Source of the DNA: DUQX01 sp050948825
GTDB taxonomy: Bacteria; Bacillota; Dethiobacteria; DTU022; UBA8154
Reading direction: 5' to 3'
Length of the DNA: 64,000 bases
Assembly (NCBI GenBank): GCA_050948825.1
Contig: JBMNEO010000012.1
Span: 1 to 64,000 of the forward strand
The position numbers and the translations under genes are program-made. Below are positions 44,449-53,843 of the stretch, one piece after another. The notes below the pieces were generated by a model. That model worked only from the letters and a program-made list of their open reading frames with translations, searched no databases and was not told where the DNA came from. Position 1 is the stretch's first letter. The number at the start of each line of letters is the position of its first letter.

Positions 44449-45330
44449 TTAATTAAGCCCCTTTTTTTCCGGAGGCTCCTTACCCACAGACTGGGTAATA
44501 CGGTCCAGAATGATGGCAATAATTACAACTCCCACCCCCCCTTCAAAACCTGATCCAATTTCCAGGCGCGTTATGGCCCTATATACAATTCCCCCCAGCC
44601 CACCGGCTCCGATCATCGCCGCAATAACAGACATCGAAAGGGCTAACATAATACACTGGTTTACCCCGGCCATAATTGATGGTAAAGCAAGGGGAAGCTG
44701 TACCTTGGCAAGCATCTGAAATGGCGTAGAGCCAAAGGAGGCTGCTGCTTCGATCATCTCCGCAGGCACCTGACGGATCCCCAGATTGGTTAACCTGATC
44801 GCCGGGGGCATGGAAAAAACCACCGTAGCCAGAACCGCCGGCACTACGCCGATATTAAAAAGCATTACCGCAGGTAAAAGATACACAAAAATAGGCATCG
44901 TCTGCATAAAATCCAGTATAGGGCGTAATATACTTTCCGCCAGATCATTACGCGAAGCCAGGATTCCCAGGGGAATACCTATTAGCAAAGCAATAAAGGT
45001 TGATGTAAGAACAAGGGCTAAAGTGCGAAGAGTTTCATCCCAGATATTCATACTGACAATTAATAATAGACCGACTAAGGTAAATATTGCCACACCGCGC
45101 CCGGCCAGTTTCCAGGCTATAATTACCAAAATAAGAATAAATAAAGCAACAGGAATAAAAGACAGGTAAGCCTCGAAATATTCTACAACATCTTCAATTA
45201 CTCCGCTGATCGATCTAAAATAATCTCGATAATTACTTCGGAGAAACATCACTGTGGAATCAGCCCACTCCCGTAAAGGCAAACGATACATTATCAGGTA
45301 TTCAGTCCATTTATCAATAATCTCAAACAT
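44449..45330 (-). CDS. Glycine betaine ABC transporter permease (OpuAB/ProW-like)
   Basis: 293 residues, about seven membrane segments. The EAA loop FGSTPFQMLAKVQLPLALPSIMAGVNQCIMLALSMSVIAAMIGAGGLG (about 205-250) is characteristic of ProW/OpuAB. Overlaps the ATPase gene by 8 bases. Imports osmoprotectant betaines; in this window such betaines could also be methyl-donor substrates. Confidence 0.93.
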   Translation of the reverse strand: MFEIIDKWTEYLIMYRLPLREWADSTVMFLRSNYRDYFRSISGVIEDVVEYFEAYLSFIPVALFILILVIIAWKLAGRGVAIFTLVGLLLIVSMNIWDETLRTLALVLTSTFIALLIGIPLGILASRNDLAESILRPILDFMQTMPIFVYLLPAVMLFNIGVVPAVLATVVFSMPPAIRLTNLGIRQVPAEMIEAAASFGSTPFQMLAKVQLPLALPSIMAGVNQCIMLALSMSVIAAMIGAGGLGGIVYRAITRLEIGSGFEGGVGVVIIAIILDRITQSVGKEPPEKKGLN

Positions 45331-46522
45331 TGCCGCTGTCTTCCCCCCTTCCTATCAATCCGGCAAGAACAGATACGCGCACGATTATCCCCAGTAGCTT
45401 CTTATGCTCATCGATTACAGCAATCGGTACCCTTGCTGCAGCCGCCACAGGAAGCAAATCTTGAATTAGTGTGTCCGGAGAAGTTTTGGGAATATCAGTC
45501 TCCACAATTTTTTTCAAATCTGTAATCTGATGATTAACAGCCTCCACAGCCCGATCGACAGTAACAATACCGACAAGGGTACGGTCATCCCCAATGACAA
45601 AAATACTGGATAGCGCCTCCTCTTTCATCTTGCGTAAAGCTACGCGAGGACCGTCGTTGGACGATACATGAGCAGTGGGGCGTATCATGATGTTCTCCGC
45701 TCTTAGAACGCGGGAGCGATCCACATCAGTTACAAAGTTGGCTACATACTCCGTAGCAGGATGGGTTAAAATTTCTTCGGGTGTACCGATCTGGTCAATC
45801 ACCCCATCCTTCATGATAGCAATAACACCGCCTAGCTTAAGAGCCTCGTCAAGGTCATGGGTGATAAAAATGATCGTTTTCTGTAGTTTTTCCTGCAATT
45901 CCATCAATTCTTCCTGCATTTCCTTGCGAATTAAGGGGTCAAGCGCACTAAACGGCTCGTCCATTAGCAAAATATCCGGATCAACCGCCAGCGCCCTGGC
46001 CAACCCCACCCGCTGCTGCATCCCTCCGCTCAACTGCTCCGGGTATACTGCAGACCACTCCTTTAATCCCACCGTCTCCAGTACTGCATAAGCTTTTTCT
46101 TCACGGGCGCTTTTACTAACGCCCTGAATTTCCAGGCCGTACGCAACATTCTGAAGAATGGTCCGGTGGGGGAAAAGTGCAAAACGTTGAAAAACCATGG
46201 CCAGCTTTTTTTGTCTTAGGGAACGCAGCTTATCCAACGATAATGCTGTAACATTTTCTCCATCAATATATACTTCACCGACAGTGGGCTCAATGAGGCG
46301 ATTTATACAGCGAACAAGTGTTGATTTTCCGCTGCCCGACAAGCCCATGACAACAAATATCTCTCCCTGTTCTACGTTAAAAGAAACATTATGAATACCA
46401 ACCGTATGGCCTGTTTGCCTGAGCAATTTTTCTTTTGACCACCCTGATTGCAGCTTTATTAAAGCCTGGCGGGGATACGGGCCGAATATTTTATACAGGT
46501 TTTTAACTTCAATTTTCGGCAC
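45323..46522 (-). CDS. Glycine betaine ABC transporter ATP-binding protein with CBS pair (OpuAA/ProV-like)
   Basis: 399 residues. Walker A GLSGSGKST (about 60-68), signature LSGGMQQR, Walker B ILLMDEP, and two C-terminal CBS domains (about 275-390) that sense ionic strength or c-di-AMP in relatives. GTG start at 46522 has GGGGAGGAGG eight bases upstream. First gene of the operon, behind a leader with an attenuator-type terminator. Confidence 0.94.
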   Translation of the reverse strand: MPKIEVKNLYKIFGPYPRQALIKLQSGWSKEKLLRQTGHTVGIHNVSFNVEQGEIFVVMGLSGSGKSTLVRCINRLIEPTVGEVYIDGENVTALSLDKLRSLRQKKLAMVFQRFALFPHRTILQNVAYGLEIQGVSKSAREEKAYAVLETVGLKEWSAVYPEQLSGGMQQRVGLARALAVDPDILLMDEPFSALDPLIRKEMQEELMELQEKLQKTIIFITHDLDEALKLGGVIAIMKDGVIDQIGTPEEILTHPATEYVANFVTDVDRSRVLRAENIMIRPTAHVSSNDGPRVALRKMKEEALSSIFVIGDDRTLVGIVTVDRAVEAVNHQITDLKKIVETDIPKTSPDTLIQDLLPVAAAARVPIAVIDEHKKLLGIIVRVSVLAGLIGRGEDSGNV

Positions 46523-46811
46523 TATTTTTTCCTCCTCCCCAAAAAATAAGCACTCTAAACCTCAGAAGAGGTTAGAGTGCCTGGGTTTCGCCATGTAGAC
46601 TCACCCTAAACCACAACTTAATTGTAGCCTATTACTGGCCCGCTTGAACCAGTAAAAGCCCCAGTTCTCTTAAACGATTTTTCACTTACGGTTTCCACAC
46701 ATGAACGGAGCTTACCCCTATCCACCAGTATCCATCAAGAAAAAATACTGACGTATAGCAGCTCACACCGGGCTTACTGCCGCAAGCTACTTCACCATAA
46801 AAATAAAATCT
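46523..46811 (-). ncRNA. Structured 5' leader of the Opu operon, candidate riboswitch
   Basis: About 290 transcribed bases before the OpuAA start hold several paired blocks (for example ACTGG-N10-CCAGT within ACTGGTTCAAGCGGGCCAGT) and end in a strong terminator at 46541-46580, just before the ribosome binding site. Known riboswitch hallmarks for SAM, TPP, cobalamin, lysine or T-box leaders were not found. Blocks TCGTTTAAG, GGGTGAGTC and CTAACCTC faintly resemble the c-di-AMP (ydaO) class, which often controls osmolyte transporters, but spacing does not clearly fit. Class left open. Confidence 0.5.
46541..46580 (-). terminator. Attenuator terminator in the Opu leader
   Basis: GCACTCTAACCTC / GAGGTTTAGAGTGC (13 pairs with one bulge, AGAA-type loop) followed on the minus strand by TTATTTTTT. 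It lies only about 20 bases before the start codon and therefore must be read through or prevented for expression. Confidence 0.85.
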
Positions 46812-46817
46812 TTTTTT

Positions 46818-46846
46818 ATACTATCATACACCCGAAAATATGTCAA
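46818..46846 (-). promoter_or_regulatory. Promoter of the Opu operon
   Basis: On the minus strand a perfect TTGACA (46841-46846) and TAGTAT (46818-46823) are separated by exactly 17 bases. This places the transcript start near 46811 and gives the leader its length. Confidence 0.72.
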
Positions 46847-46972
46847 AGTTCTGGTAAATGCTGTTAATAACAATACTCCTTCAAAAAATTGACGGTTAAA
46901 CTTTACTATAAACCTTTAAAAAAACCTTGCCAGTATAGACGTCTTCATAGGCCTTTATGTCTTCCGGGATTA

Positions 46973-47779
46973 TTATTGCTCCTGTAAAAAATCATCCAAC
47001 AGCCCTACCGGTAGCGCCAGCCCCCTGATATCTCCTTCACTTCCGTCATCCAATGCAGCAAAGATAACGGCTACGACTTTACCATTGGCGTTAAAAACCG
47101 GGCTGCCGCTGCTGCCTCCATGCACTGGAACATCGATCTCCAGCACCGGCACTGGACAATCATCCAATTGCCGGTATCCTGTAATCTTGCCGCTCATTGC
47201 AATCCTGGAATAATTGAGCGGATTACCAATAATAAGTACATTATCACCCACTTCAGGTGGTTGTTCTTTTTCAAGTTCGACAAAGGGAAGGTTATCGCCT
47301 GTAAGATAAATTAAACCCAAATCTGCCAGGGCGCTGATCGACCATCCGGTAATCCGGCAACTTCCCCGCCCGGGGAAGGTAACAGTGAGTGAACCGGCAT
47401 CCTCCAGCAAATGGCGATTTGTTACAATCACCCCCCCGGCACTGATATTAAAGCCGGTCCCCCTCTGCTGCCGGGAAACAGGATACGCTTTGCCTTCGGG
47501 AGTCGCGACAATACCGACAATTGTCTCCCTTAAATCCTTTACCAGGGGATCCCGGCTTAGCCTTTGAGATTCAACCAGAAAATCAGGTAACGGGAGGGTG
47601 AATATATTCAAGAAACTTCCGAGAGCAAGGGTTGCAAAGATTATTACAACAAGAAAAACCGCCGGCTTAAATAAAAGCGATCTCCGCCGCCTGTTAATAG
47701 GGGAGCGGGGATCCTTCTCTTCTTCATCTCCATACCGGTAATTTAATTCCGCAAACAGCTCTCTATCTTCATCGTTCAA
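46973..47779 (-). CDS. Membrane-anchored trypsin-like serine protease
   Basis: 268 residues. A charged cytoplasmic N-terminus, one membrane helix (about 37-60), then a trypsin-like domain with His123 (VTNRHLL), Asp153 (ALADLGLI) and Ser224 (GGSSGSP). No PDZ domain, unlike full HtrA/DegP. Probably acts outside the membrane in protein quality control or signalling; target unknown. Lies alone. Confidence 0.87.
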   Translation of the reverse strand: MNDEDRELFAELNYRYGDEEEKDPRSPINRRRRSLLFKPAVFLVVIIFATLALGSFLNIFTLPLPDFLVESQRLSRDPLVKDLRETIVGIVATPEGKAYPVSRQQRGTGFNISAGGVIVTNRHLLEDAGSLTVTFPGRGSCRITGWSISALADLGLIYLTGDNLPFVELEKEQPPEVGDNVLIIGNPLNYSRIAMSGKITGYRQLDDCPVPVLEIDVPVHGGSSGSPVFNANGKVVAVIFAALDDGSEGDIRGLALPVGLLDDFLQEQ

Positions 47780-47798
47780 GATTTTTCAACCCTCCCCC

Positions 47799-47895
47799 GG
47801 TATAAAATGCGACAGGAGAACCGTCCCCATTGTCGCCGGAGACCGTCCCCAGCGCTTGTCGCACGGTATAAAATGCGACAGGAGAACCGTCCCCA
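47799..47895. repeat. Interspersed repeat, locus 3, directly duplicated
   Basis: The 31-base unit starting CGGTATAAAATGCGACAGG and ending GAACCGTCCCC occurs at 47799-47829 and again at 47864-47894, with a third partial GAGACCGTCCCC between. Part of the same repeat family as the other three loci. Confidence 0.8.
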
Positions 47896-48004
47896 AAAGG
47901 ATTTTATTCAGATATGGCGAAAGAATGATAATATGCGTTATAATTGTATAATGTGAAAAACCATATTTTTCGCCATCGGCTAAGGGCAAAGGAGGCATTT
48001 ATTA

Positions 48005-49048
48005 TTGAACATTAAAACAGTGGATCTGCGCAGTGATACTATTACCCTTCCAAGTAAGGAAATGCGCGCCGCAATGGCCAGGGCGGAGGTGGGAGACGAT
48101 GTCTTCGGTGAAGACCCTACCATCAACCTGCTGGAAAGCAAGGCCGCAGCTCTTGCTGGGAAAGAAGCTGCTCTTTTTGTTTCCTCAGGCACTATGGGAA
48201 ATCTGATTGCCGTTCTTACACATACTACAAGAGGGGATGCCGTTATTTTAGATCCCGAAAGCCATATTTTTTATTACGAGGCCGGGGGTTCGTCGCTTAT
48301 CGGGGGAGTTCAGCTTTGGCCGGTTACAAACCTGCACTCCCATAAAGGTATCGATAACCTTAAAAAGGCGCTTCGTCCACCGGATCAGCACTTCGCCCCT
48401 GCCGCCCTTCTCTGTCTGGAAAATACACATAACCGCAATGGGGGCACTATCTTAAAACCGGAGGAACAGGATCAATATTATGAAATAGCCTGTAAAGCGG
48501 AAATTCCCCTGCACCTGGATGGAGCCAGAATTTTTAACGCCGCTTTAGCCCTGAACTGCCCCGTTACCGACCTTACCCGCTCCTGCGATTCCATAATGTT
48601 CTGCCTTTCCAAAGGGCTTGGTGCACCCGTGGGCTCTATCCTGGCAGGATCTTCTTCCTTTATTGAAAGTGCAAGGCGTTATCGCAAAGTCCTTGGTGGC
48701 GGGATGCGACAGGCAGGTATCCTGGCAGCAGCCGGATTAATTGCCTTAAAACACATACCTTACCTCTCGGAAGACCATAGACGGGCGAGAAAACTGGCAG
48801 AGGGTATAAACGGCCTGGCAAACCTGAAAGTAATACCCTTCCCCCCGCCAACCAATATTGTTATCCTGAGCACAGAAGAAACCCCCTTGTCTGCAGGGGA
48901 ATTTATTAACCGCCTCGAATCCTATGGGATAAAATCAATCGCTTTCGGCGAAAACCGGGTCCGTATGGTTACCCATCGGGATATAAGCGATGAAGACATC
49001 GATTGGGTCCTGGAGGCCATAGAAAGGCTCTCCCGGGAAGTTAAGTAA
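48005..49048 (+). CDS. ltaE: Low-specificity L-threonine aldolase
   Basis: 347 residues. PLP-dependent fold-type I enzyme cleaving threonine to glycine and acetaldehyde. Opens VDLRSDTITLPSKEMRAAM, has GDDVFGEDPT, HLDGARIFNAALAL and the PLP-lysine motif FCLSKGLGAPVGS. TTG start at 48005, with AAAGGAGG about ten bases upstream. Glycine produced could serve one-carbon metabolism. No operon partner on this strand. Confidence 0.93.
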   Translation: MNIKTVDLRSDTITLPSKEMRAAMARAEVGDDVFGEDPTINLLESKAAALAGKEAALFVSSGTMGNLIAVLTHTTRGDAVILDPESHIFYYEAGGSSLIGGVQLWPVTNLHSHKGIDNLKKALRPPDQHFAPAALLCLENTHNRNGGTILKPEEQDQYYEIACKAEIPLHLDGARIFNAALALNCPVTDLTRSCDSIMFCLSKGLGAPVGSILAGSSSFIESARRYRKVLGGGMRQAGILAAAGLIALKHIPYLSEDHRRARKLAEGINGLANLKVIPFPPPTNIVILSTEETPLSAGEFINRLESYGIKSIAFGENRVRMVTHRDISDEDIDWVLEAIERLSREVK

Positions 49049-49103
49049 ATATGGCCAAGAGGCGGTGCACAGTTCAGGTTGCAGCCGGCAATAAGTTGCC
49101 GAT

Positions 49104-49289
49104 TTATTTTCGTTCTTCCAGAAGCACCCCACCTACTCCCACATGACCCGGATCTGTGTTTCTTAGATAAACCACAAAAGCCGCCTCTTCAATCCCGGTT
49201 AGCTCACTGGCCTTTTTTGTAAAAGCACTAATCAGCTCTTTTCTCTTCTCCTTTTCAAGCTCCGGTCCGTAAAAAAATATCGTGGGCAC
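49104..49289 (-). CDS. 4-oxalocrotonate tautomerase-like small protein
   Basis: 61 residues. Begins MPTIFFYGPELEKEKRKELISAFT: Pro at position 2 becomes the N-terminal catalytic base after Met removal, as in the tautomerase superfamily. The usual Arg11 position appears replaced, so activity is uncertain. Stop codon is followed by a convergent threonine aldolase; its start lies 4 bases after the MFS gene, so the two are co-transcribed. Confidence 0.8.
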   Translation of the reverse strand: MPTIFFYGPELEKEKRKELISAFTKKASELTGIEEAAFVVYLRNTDPGHVGVGGVLLEERK

Positions 49290-49293
49290 ATCA

Positions 49294-50499
49294 TCACCCC
49301 TCTCTTGTTATAGATTCCACGCCTATTATCCGGCCTTTCCATTTTAAATAAATGAAATATGATATTACTGCAGGTATGATAACCAGATAGTACATTGTTT
49401 TATACCCCAGCCCGGCGGCTACAAAACCCCAAGACAGAGATCCAACAGCTATTCCCAGGTCCACCGCAGTATAATAAGTAGCATTCGCTGACCCTTTTTT
49501 CTCCGGAGGCACATTATTCACGGCGAGAATCAGCAGTGTAAATTGAACAAGACCAAATCCCAGACCAAATAAAAGCCCGCCAACAATCAAGTGAAACAAT
49601 TTGCCGGTATGAGCGACGATTACCATTGTCGAGACAATGGAAGAGGTTCCAACTATTATATTTAAATCGTAACCCTTCCGCCCCCCCCTGTCAATTATTA
49701 TTCCCGATAAAAACCTGGAGATAAGCGTGGTAACAGCCATGGCGGTAAAGAAGTAACCAGCCGTTGTCAAACCCTGTTCCTGTGCATAAAGAGGGAGGAA
49801 GGATATTAGTGAACTGTGTATTAAGGAAACAATGAACATTATTATTGAAGGCCGCAGGGCAGTTTTATCAAAAATAACAAATTTAAAATCGCCGGGCTGC
49901 TTTTCTATTTTGGGATATCTGATTGATAACGCAAGGATAAGCGTGATCGTTGTAATAAACAAACAGATGAGAAAGAGTAACTCGAAAGAATAATTATTAA
50001 TTAACCAGAGGGCAATAGCCGGCGCACAGGACATGGAAACGCTATTTGCTAAACTGTAAACACCCAAGCCTTCTCCAAGCCTCTCCCTGGGGATGATGTC
50101 CAGTGCTACAGTGCCAGTTGATGTATGTCCAATCCCCCAGCCCAAACCCTGGATAAAGCGAATAGCAATGAGCATAACCACAGGAATCATGCGTAGATAT
50201 ATGGCTGTGGGTATCATAAAAAGCATGATCCCGCCGAGAAAAATCAGCTTGCGTCCATACCTGTCCAGATAATAACCCGTTATCGGCCTGGATATTATCG
50301 CTGCTGCCGTCAGAGAAGATAAAGCCAGGCCGGCGATCTTGGCAGTTCCTCCAAATCTCTCAATATAAACAGGCAGAGTGGTATTAAAGCTATGAAAAAC
50401 GAGACTTAAAGTTAATGTCGACAGGCATATTAGTAAAAAGTTCAATGTCCATAAACGAGGTTTTTCCAGTTCAATATTTTCTTGTATTCTACCCGGCAT
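49294..50499 (-). CDS. MFS transporter (drug/sugar-type)
   Basis: 401 residues with 12 predicted helices. Conserved cytoplasmic loop GYYLDRYGRKLIFLGG between helices 2 and 3 is the MFS A motif (G-x3-D-R-x-G-R-K). RFIQGLGWGIGHTSTGTVALDIIPRERLGEGLG resembles efflux-type members. Substrate unknown. Followed at 4 bases by the small tautomerase gene. Confidence 0.88.
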   Translation of the reverse strand: MPGRIQENIELEKPRLWTLNFLLICLSTLTLSLVFHSFNTTLPVYIERFGGTAKIAGLALSSLTAAAIISRPITGYYLDRYGRKLIFLGGIMLFMIPTAIYLRMIPVVMLIAIRFIQGLGWGIGHTSTGTVALDIIPRERLGEGLGVYSLANSVSMSCAPAIALWLINNYSFELLFLICLFITTITLILALSIRYPKIEKQPGDFKFVIFDKTALRPSIIMFIVSLIHSSLISFLPLYAQEQGLTTAGYFFTAMAVTTLISRFLSGIIIDRGGRKGYDLNIIVGTSSIVSTMVIVAHTGKLFHLIVGGLLFGLGFGLVQFTLLILAVNNVPPEKKGSANATYYTAVDLGIAVGSLSWGFVAAGLGYKTMYYLVIIPAVISYFIYLKWKGRIIGVESITREG

Positions 50500-50663
50500 T
50501 TTTGTCTCCTATTATTTAGCAGATATAGAAAAAACAAAGTCAACGTTAAGGAAAATTTTACTTCACAACAAGCCGAACTCACCTTCTCCCGATCTGCTAC
50601 ATAGATTATAAAAAAAGAGAAGTAGGTTAAACAATATGATCATCATGAAAGGAGAATGCTTTC

Positions 50664-51362
50664 TTGAAAGACTATTATGATATTTTTCTCAGCTACCACA
50701 GCACTGATGAAACCGTAGTCAAGCATATCGCGAAAGTCTTGACGAACCAGGGCATAAAACCTTTTCTCGATAAATGGAACATTAAACCGGGTCAACCCTG
50801 GCTGGCAGAAATAGAAGCGGCGCTGCAGGCCAGCAGGGCATTCGGTGCGTTTATCGGCCCCACAGGTTTGGGACCGATTCAAGTAGCCGAGATGCGGGCA
50901 GCGCTCTACCGAATGTTCAGGGAAAAGGGCTATCCCGTTATTCCTATTTTGCTGCCCGGAGCAGAACCTGCAAAGCATGACCGGTTACCGGCTTTCCTCG
51001 CCCAGCAAACATGGGTTGATCTTCGCAAGGGACTTGATAATAAAGAAGAACTCGGACGTTTTCTGGCGCAGATTCATCCCCGAAAAACTGGCCCTGTAAA
51101 TATCGGCAGACAAAGCAATAACACTAAAAAAACTGATAAAGCCACCTTGCTCAGGGCTTTGGTTCTTCTTGAGAGCGAAGATCTGGTATATCTGGCAGAA
51201 ATAAGCGGAATACGCAGGGCGGAAATAACAAAAGACGGTATAAAAACCCTGGCGGTAAGCCTGGTCAATCGAGCTGAAATATACGGTCTTTTGGAAAAAC
51301 TACAGGCAAATCTTATGGTTGAATATCCCGCCGTTGCCTTGAAAGCAGGTTTAACGGTATAA
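50664..51362 (+). CDS. TIR-domain protein with C-terminal helical domain
   Basis: 232 residues. TIR domain at 1-145: YDIFLSYHSTDE, FLDKWNIKPGQPWLAEIEAAL with Glu49/Glu51 in place of the NAD-cleaving glutamate, and GAFIGPTGLGP. The remaining about 75 residues (LLRALVLLESEDLVYLAEISGI...LVNRAEIYGLLEKL) form a helical domain like the effector-associated domains that recruit partners in bacterial conflict systems. TTG start with AAAGGAGA upstream. No obvious partner gene beside it. Likely NADase or signalling protein of defence type, by inference. Confidence 0.82.
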   Translation: MKDYYDIFLSYHSTDETVVKHIAKVLTNQGIKPFLDKWNIKPGQPWLAEIEAALQASRAFGAFIGPTGLGPIQVAEMRAALYRMFREKGYPVIPILLPGAEPAKHDRLPAFLAQQTWVDLRKGLDNKEELGRFLAQIHPRKTGPVNIGRQSNNTKKTDKATLLRALVLLESEDLVYLAEISGIRRAEITKDGIKTLAVSLVNRAEIYGLLEKLQANLMVEYPAVALKAGLTV

Positions 51363-51395
51363 GCAAATAATGATTAGGATCTTTAATCTATTGTA

Positions 51396-52265
51396 TCAGC
51401 CCGCAAAACCACTTTTTAACCCTCGCCGCAGCTTTTCTATAATCTCCGGTGCGGCCTTAAAAGGAACCTCAACTCTGGAGGAAGGGGGCAGGGCAAGCTT
51501 GCATTCCTGGAAAGGAGTAAAAGCAATCAATTCGTTATAAGCCAGATAGGCAAGCAGCTCTAGGTTAATGGTATCTTCCATATTATAGGAAAGCAGCGTT
51601 TCTAGAGCCCTGATATTTCCATGACGCCGGTATTCCTGCCACAAAAGAACGGCCATATAGCCGTCTACCCCTTCTAAATCTCCGCGGCTGATTCCCAGCT
51701 GTTTCTCGCAACTTTTCAGGCCGCCTTTATACCCCAAGCCTGCCAGGATAAAACGCAGATCAAGATGTGCATGCTGATCAAGTTTTATCTTAAAATATCT
51801 TTCTATAAAAGGAAGGTCAAAGCATTTGCCGTTATATGTAACGAGCAAGCTGTAACGGGCAATATCCCGGGGGAAATCCTGCATATTTTCCCCCCAAACA
51901 TAATAGCTAAGCGATCTCCCATCGTACAGGGAAATCGTTGTAATATGATCACCATCCCCTCCGAGACCGGTAGTTTCTATATCAAGAAAGGCAGCGTTTC
52001 CCCTGAAATCAGCAAAAAGACGCCATGCCTGATTGGGCGGCAGTCTGCCGGCAAAAAAACTGGCCTTCCTTTCCTCATAGTTTTTTCTTGAAATTTCTAA
52101 CTGGTTTTTGAATGAAGGAGGGAGTTTTTTGCCGGCAGACCGGGGTTCTTTCTCCATACCAAGTTTGTTTTCCAGGTCGTCCCAGCTGCATATCCCCTCA
52201 TTCCAGAGTCTTCTTTCTGTTTTTAACCCTATTCCGGGAAAATGCAAAAAAGTATTTTTTAGCAT
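51396..52265 (-). CDS. YprB-like ribonuclease H-fold exonuclease
   Basis: 289 residues. A central exonuclease domain with the DEDD-type start FLDIETTGLGGDGDHIT (about 92-110), VTYNGKCFDLPFIERYF, and a late YNMEDTINLELL. An N-terminal region (LHFPGIGLKTERRLW) resembles a helix-hairpin-helix. The family is found beside DEAD-box helicases such as YprA in Bacillus, absent here. Probably acts on nucleic acid ends. Confidence 0.83.
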   Translation of the reverse strand: MLKNTFLHFPGIGLKTERRLWNEGICSWDDLENKLGMEKEPRSAGKKLPPSFKNQLEISRKNYEERKASFFAGRLPPNQAWRLFADFRGNAAFLDIETTGLGGDGDHITTISLYDGRSLSYYVWGENMQDFPRDIARYSLLVTYNGKCFDLPFIERYFKIKLDQHAHLDLRFILAGLGYKGGLKSCEKQLGISRGDLEGVDGYMAVLLWQEYRRHGNIRALETLLSYNMEDTINLELLAYLAYNELIAFTPFQECKLALPPSSRVEVPFKAAPEIIEKLRRGLKSGFAG

Positions 52266-52281
52266 TGTCTCACCCCTATTT

Positions 52282-53679
52282 TTACCGCTTTAAGTGAGAG
52301 CCGGAGGGGACCTTCTCTAAAAACATCCGGCCGACCTGCCAGATATCACCTGCGCCCATTGTCAGGATAAGATCGCCGCTTCTGGAATTCATCTCCAGGA
52401 AATGGACCATATCTTCCTTGCTCTGAATAAGGCGCACCCCGTCGTGTTTCCTCAGGCTGATCTCCCGGGCAAGCCTTTGAGAATTAATTCCCGGAAGGGG
52501 ATCCTCCCCTGCGCTGTAGATATCATCAAGCAAAAGAAGATCTGCTTCATCAAATGCCTTTACAAAGTCATTCCATAAATAATTGGTCCGTGTAAAACGG
52601 TGGGGCTGAAAGACGCAGATAAGACGCCTGCCACTGCGGCGAGCCGCATTTAGAGTGGCCTTAATTTCCGTAGGGTGATGTGCATAATCATCTACGATCA
52701 AAACCCCTTCTTTTTCTCCGACAATTTCAAAGCGGCGCTTTGCCCCCTTCAAAGGAGCATAAAGCATCCTGAATAAGCGGAAATTCTATTTCAAATAAAA
52801 TTCCCACCGCAATTGCTCCCAGTGCATTAAGAGCGTTATGTATTCCGGGGACGTTTAAGTCGAATTCTCCCCAGGTTTTTATGCTTGAAGTATACCTGAA
52901 AGCTTGAGCCGAATTCCAACCATTCCATTCCTCCGCCCCTTATATCCAAACCATCCGTAAAACCATAGGTCAACACGTCCGGGGTTAACCCCGGCCTTAT
53001 TTTCTGCAGAATAGGGTCATCGCCGCAGATTACCGCTGTGCCTCCCCCCCGCACGTTATTAATAAAATAGGAATAGGATTCTACCATCTTTTCAAAATTG
53101 CCGTTGTAATGTTCCAGGTGATCAGCCTCAATGTTGGTAACCAGGGCTACGATAAGGTCTGTATCTCAGAAAAGAATGATCGCTTTCACATGCCTCGGCC
53201 ACAATATATTTACTTTTCCCCAGTCTGGCATTGCCCTGAAAAAAGGAAACCTCTCCACCGATTATAGAAGTTGGATCAAGGCCGCCTTTTTCCAGCATTA
53301 AAGAAAGCATCGCTGTTGTAGTTGTCTTCCCATGAGTCCCCGCCACGGCAATGCCGTACTGATCATTCAAAACCGCCGCAAGCAGTTCGGAACGATGCCA
53401 CAGTGGGATACCTCTTTCACCGGCGGCCAGCATTTCAGGGTTATGGGGGGGTATGGCGGTGGAATAAACCAGCAACTGAGCATCCCCAAGTTGTTCAGGG
53501 TTGTGTCCGATAAAAATTTTCGCCCCTTTCTCCCGCAATAGCTCTGTCAGGCTGGAGCTTTTAATATCAGAACCCCTTACACTGTAACCTGCCTCGAGCA
53601 GGAGAAAAGCAAGGGCGCTCATCCCATAGCCGCCGATGCCGACGAAGTGAACTTTCCTTAACCGATTCAACAAGTACAA
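52282..53679 (-). pseudogene. murC: UDP-N-acetylmuramate-L-alanine ligase, broken by three frame changes
   Basis: Three frames together rebuild a full MurC of about 460 residues. Piece 1 (53679-53128): VHFVGIGGYGMSALA and ATP motif AGTHGKTTTTA (113-123). Piece 2 continues as ALVTNIEADHLEHYNGNFEKM and ends near 52840; piece 3 bridges as GEFDLNVPGIHNALNALGAIA in another frame; a last shift near 52765 leads to KGAKRRFE, VDDYAHHPTEIKAT and the C-terminal domain. Frame changes lie near 53155, 52880-52900 and 52765. MurC makes a peptidoglycan precursor and is essential, so either these are sequencing errors or another murC exists. Confidence 0.88.
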
Positions 53680-53843
53680 CCCTTCTTTCGGGACAAAGTA
53701 TTAGTTGGAGCTCATATTATAACATATTTATTTTCTTGAAACTTGTGAGGAAGACAGATGCAATATTTATCCATTTAATTATGTTAATTAAAAAAGAGGA
53801 ATATTTACTTCAAACAAGCATATAATAGTAAGATTAACTTTTT

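Noticed and set aside
42662..47895. Repeated GGGGACGGTTCTC motifs as a possible CRISPR array
   Set aside because: Units are irregularly spaced, in both orientations, without uniform spacers, and no cas gene is present.
50664..52265. TIR protein and YprB-like exonuclease as a two-gene defence operon
   Set aside because: They are convergent, not co-directional, and the exonuclease is a common housekeeping family in Firmicutes.
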